DNA of 64,000 nt from Corynebacterium frankenforstense (GTDB lineage: Bacteria > Actinomycetota > Actinomycetes > Mycobacteriales > Mycobacteriaceae), in the NCBI RefSeq assembly GCF_030211955.1, contig NZ_JASODI010000007.1:1-64000 (forward strand), given 5' to 3'. Position 1 is the first letter of the stretch; every line of letters begins with the position of its first letter. This document shows, piece by piece, positions 61,414-64,000 of the stretch. A program made the position numbers and the translations under genes. Below the pieces are notes generated by a model. That model was not told the origin of the DNA. It saw only the letters and a list, made by a program, of their open reading frames with translations, and ran no database searches.

Positions 61414-63027
61414 TTGAAACAAGTTTGGAATTTGGGCATCGAGGGCCGAAGGGGCCTTTTCGCAATACTGCTGCTGTTCGCTGCCGTCGCCGGCGTAGTC
61501 ACTGCAACGCAGCCGTTCCTCACCGGCAAGGTGCTGGATGTAGTCGCGAGCAACGACCCCTCTCGAACGCGGACGGTGATCGTTCTACTTGTATGCGTCT
61601 TTTTGGCTGACGTGTTTCTTCAAGTCGTTTGTACCTTCCTGAAGGCGCAGCTGGGGGGATCGTTCGCGCAGAATCTGAGGCGCGAAAGTTTGAAAAAATT
61701 CGGTTCGAGCCAGATTCTGGGCAAAGGTGCGCTGGAGGGTGCGGACGTTCAGAACCGTACGCTCGCGGATACGGCCTTGGTTGCGGCGCCTTCCATCAAC
61801 ATCCTGCCTGACGCTATTCGGAGCCTGGTGCTGGTCCTCGGTTGTGTGGTCGGTATGGTGGTGCTCTTGCCGGGTACCTTCTTCATTTTGCTTGGAGCCA
61901 TCGCCGTTTGCGCGGCGTGCGCGTTCCTCGTGGGCAAATGGATCAAGGCTACGACCTACGATGTGCGCAAGACGTCGTCAGCCTACGCAGAGACGATCCT
62001 CAACTTCATCACCGGCATCAAGGTCCTGAAATCCCGGAACCTGGTGGGCTGGGCGCTCGGTCGGTGTGAATCCGATTCGGAGAAATTGCGCAAGTCGGGC
62101 ATTAAGGCGGATATCGCCAACGGGATGCTGATGCCAACCTTGAACATCGGTACTCAGTTGGCTTTGGTGCTGTCGATTGCCCTCGTGACTACCGCGATGT
62201 TTACCGGTAAGGCTAGTGCCGGTGAAGGCACTGCATTTCTGATGTTCCTGCTCTACGCCATTTCTCCCTTGGTGGAACTGGGGCTGGCCATCGCTAGTTG
62301 GAACGCTGCCCAGGCCTCGAGCGGGCGCCTGCAGGAGCTGTGGTCTGTGCAGCAGGAAACTTCCGGGAACGTAGTTCTTGAAGCCGAGGGAGAAGCAAGC
62401 CTGGAACTCCGTGATCTGAATTATCGGTTCCCTGAGGCGGAGGGCTACCTTTTTGAAGACTTCAACCTGAAACTTGATCACCCCGGCCTGTATCTGCTGC
62501 GCGGCCCGAATGGATCGGGTAAATCGACCCTTCTGGAGATCGCCAACGGTCTGCTTCCCTCCTCGGAGATGGTCTTCGTCGACGGAACGGACAGCGAGGA
62601 AATCGACAAGAGCTCCTTGCGCACGAACGTCCTCCTTGTCGACCAATACCGCGAACCTATTAAGGGCACCCTGCGGGACAACATCGGGGCCGGACTTCGA
62701 ATCTCGGATGAGGAGCGCCTGGAGGCTTTGCGCAAGTCCGGCTTCGCGAATCACTTTTCCGACCTCGATATGCGTGTCGGCGGGGCCGGCGTCCAACTGT
62801 CCGGTGGACAGAGATCGCTGTTGGCCTTGGCCGACGCGTTCGCACGGAATCCGAAAATCCTTTTACTCGACGAGGTGATGGCGGGCGTCGACCGGTCTAC
62901 CGCTGAGGACGTGCGAGACGCGATCGAGGATTTTGCCGCGGACCACATCGTCGTGGCCGTCGCGCACGACGATTCGTTGGATAGGGTGGCTGCGCGATCG
63001 ATCAGCATGGAAGAATGCAGCCGATAA
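61414..63027 (+). CDS. ABC exporter with fused membrane and ATPase domains
   Basis: A 537-residue half-transporter, TTG start. Six hydrophobic segments (about residues 14-290) precede the ATPase domain: Walker A RGPNGSGKSTLLE near residues 366-376, Q-loop in LLVDQYREP, signature LSGGQRSLLAL, Walker B KILLLDEVMAGVD and the switch His in VAVAHDDS. As a homodimer it could export the mature peptides. There is no N-terminal C39 peptidase domain, so leader removal needs another enzyme, perhaps the alpha/beta hydrolase. Confidence 0.85.
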   Translation: MKQVWNLGIEGRRGLFAILLLFAAVAGVVTATQPFLTGKVLDVVASNDPSRTRTVIVLLVCVFLADVFLQVVCTFLKAQLGGSFAQNLRRESLKKFGSSQILGKGALEGADVQNRTLADTALVAAPSINILPDAIRSLVLVLGCVVGMVVLLPGTFFILLGAIAVCAACAFLVGKWIKATTYDVRKTSSAYAETILNFITGIKVLKSRNLVGWALGRCESDSEKLRKSGIKADIANGMLMPTLNIGTQLALVLSIALVTTAMFTGKASAGEGTAFLMFLLYAISPLVELGLAIASWNAAQASSGRLQELWSVQQETSGNVVLEAEGEASLELRDLNYRFPEAEGYLFEDFNLKLDHPGLYLLRGPNGSGKSTLLEIANGLLPSSEMVFVDGTDSEEIDKSSLRTNVLLVDQYREPIKGTLRDNIGAGLRISDEERLEALRKSGFANHFSDLDMRVGGAGVQLSGGQRSLLALADAFARNPKILLLDEVMAGVDRSTAEDVRDAIEDFAADHIVVAVAHDDSLDRVAARSISMEECSR

Positions 63028-63060
63028 CCGCATGAATCTAAAGGTGTAGGAGGAATCGAA

Positions 63061-63990
63061 GTGATCGAATTCCAGTCTGTTTGCAAGAATTTCGGCGAGC
63101 GCAGGGTGCTGAACGACCTGAGTTTCCGGGTCGATGCCGGTGAAATCGTCTGCCTACTGGCAGCTAACGGCGGCGGGAAAACTACTGCGATGCGGATAGC
63201 TATGGGTTTGATAAGTTCAGTCAACGGGAGAGTGATCCTCGGGGAGAAGACCTCTACTCTCGGTCGAGTGCGTGGCATCGGCTACATGCCCGAGGAGCGT
63301 GGTCTCTTCGACGAGGAGAAGGTGCGCCCTCAACTCGAGTATTTGGCGGAATTGCACAAGGTTCCGCGCGGGGATATCAGCGAAAGAGTCTCGGCTACGC
63401 TGGAGCTTTTAGGCGCCACCGAGTACGCGGAGACGAAAGTCAAAAACCTGTCGCTCGGGAACAAGCAGCGCGTCCAGCTGGCCGCAGCAATCGTCCACGA
63501 CCCCGACATCCTGATTCTGGACGAGCCGTTTTCCGGTCTCGACCCGATAGGCGTCGACGGGCTGTTGAAGATTTTTGCCATGTTCGCGCAGCGAAAGAAG
63601 ACGGTGCTCTTTAGCTCACATCAGCTTGACGTGGTTGATCGCGTAGCGGACAAAATCGTTCTGATGCAGCTAGGCGCGATAACTTTCGAGGGCAACGCGG
63701 ATGAACTTCGAGGCCTTTCTAATTCCAATCGGATTAAGTTGATCGTTGAATTTGAGAACGGTCGAAGCTTTTCGGATGTTGATTTCTCTCGCTGTGCCGG
63801 CGTAACCGACGTCGAGATCGTCGGAAACCAGGTGGAGATGAAAACGTCGGTTGCGAGCCTTCCTCTGAAGACCATCCTGGAGTCCGGGCTTCTCGCGTCT
63901 GAGATTGTTGATATCGCCAGGGAGAAGGGCTCCCTGTCGAGTTCAGTGGCCGAGATATTCAGCTCGTCCGACAGACGGACAGGCGATTAG
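63061..63990 (+). CDS. ABC ATPase of an ABC-2-type system, candidate self-protection protein
   Basis: A 309-residue ATP-binding subunit, GTG start with GGAGG. The first P-loop residue, usually Gly, is Ala here (AANGGGKTT), while signature NLSLGNKQRVQL, Walker B ILILDEPFSGLD and the switch His in SSHQLD are normal. Its C-terminal 80 residues resemble the DUF4162-type tail. It resembles NatA/BcrA ATPases that work with a separate permease. The permease is expected just beyond the right edge. Position at the end of a peptide locus suggests immunity or export. Confidence 0.82.
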   Translation: MIEFQSVCKNFGERRVLNDLSFRVDAGEIVCLLAANGGGKTTAMRIAMGLISSVNGRVILGEKTSTLGRVRGIGYMPEERGLFDEEKVRPQLEYLAELHKVPRGDISERVSATLELLGATEYAETKVKNLSLGNKQRVQLAAAIVHDPDILILDEPFSGLDPIGVDGLLKIFAMFAQRKKTVLFSSHQLDVVDRVADKIVLMQLGAITFEGNADELRGLSNSNRIKLIVEFENGRSFSDVDFSRCAGVTDVEIVGNQVEMKTSVASLPLKTILESGLLASEIVDIAREKGSLSSSVAEIFSSSDRRTGD

Positions 63991-64000
63991 ATCCTGGAGA

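Overview
The window looks like a chromosomal segment of a high-GC Corynebacterium or a very close relative. This is inferred from gene content and order, not from a 16S sequence: argS-lysA-hom-thrB, rho-prfA-prmC followed by tsaC/wecA and an atpI-like gene leading into atpBEFHAGDC, then nucS, the glgE-glgB pair and etfBA-nifS ahead of mnmA. Several genes appear to be leaderless, with a TANNNT -10 box 7-8 bases before the start codon, which is common in this group. Most of the window is GC-rich core DNA. From about 57.24 kb to the right edge the DNA is visibly more AT-rich and its codon use differs.

Layout. 0-5.3 kb (minus strand): a molybdenum-cofactor operon, moaA-moeA-moaC-mobA, followed by two paralogous small AAA/ABC-type ATPases. 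5.3-9.1 kb (minus): an operon of a polytopic membrane protein, a fused cytochrome b/molybdopterin oxidoreductase, a hypothetical protein, a small membrane protein and a TetR regulator. Three of these five genes carry a frame-disrupting lesion. 9.3-12.3 kb (minus): lutABC for lactate use. 12.8-18.3 kb: argS, lysA, hom, thrB. 18.3-20.8 kb (minus): fadD-like acyl-CoA ligase and an SufR-like HTH regulator. 21-27.2 kb: rho, prfA, prmC, tsaC, wecA, atpI-like. 27.5-34.6 kb: the complete F1Fo ATP synthase. 34.8-37.5 kb: DUF2550, nucS, a small zinc protein, a thiamine-binding protein and a thioredoxin/TPR co-chaperone. 37.5-41.8 kb (minus): glgE-glgB. 42-47.7 kb: ABC ATPase, NUDIX, THUMP-like methyltransferase, etfBA, cysteine desulfurase. 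47.8-53.2 kb: an esterase/aminoacyl-phosphatidylglycerol synthase pair, a spermidine-synthase-like protein and an AAA ATPase. 53.3-53.45 kb: a striking 28-bp repeat array. 53.5-57 kb: mnmA, a methionine-synthase-like gene and an MFS exporter.

The most interesting region is 57.4-64.0 kb. A single promoter precedes two 65- and 67-residue precursor peptides. Both share an RN-x-x-(L/H)-x-P-I-x-A-T-P-A segment, which contains the PxxxTP motif of linaridin RiPP precursors and an ATPA core start as in cypemycin. Downstream lie an HTTM/SdpB-like membrane protein, an alpha/beta hydrolase, an SdpA-like protein, a small SAM methyltransferase, an ABC exporter and a second ABC ATPase, mostly translationally coupled. 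The predicted cores are very rich in Ala, Gly and Val and contain no Cys or Ser and almost no Thr. If this is a linaridin, it cannot make aminovinylcysteine and can be dehydrated only once or a few times. I read it as a two-precursor, linaridin-like, possibly epimerised and N-methylated antimicrobial peptide locus. The function is inference; the motif and layout are read from the sequence.

Other observations worth checking are the 28-bp TAGATC(T/C) array between the AAA ATPase and mnmA, the concerted decay of the molybdo-oxidoreductase operon (including an in-frame TGA), and a McbR-like operator on the hom promoter.
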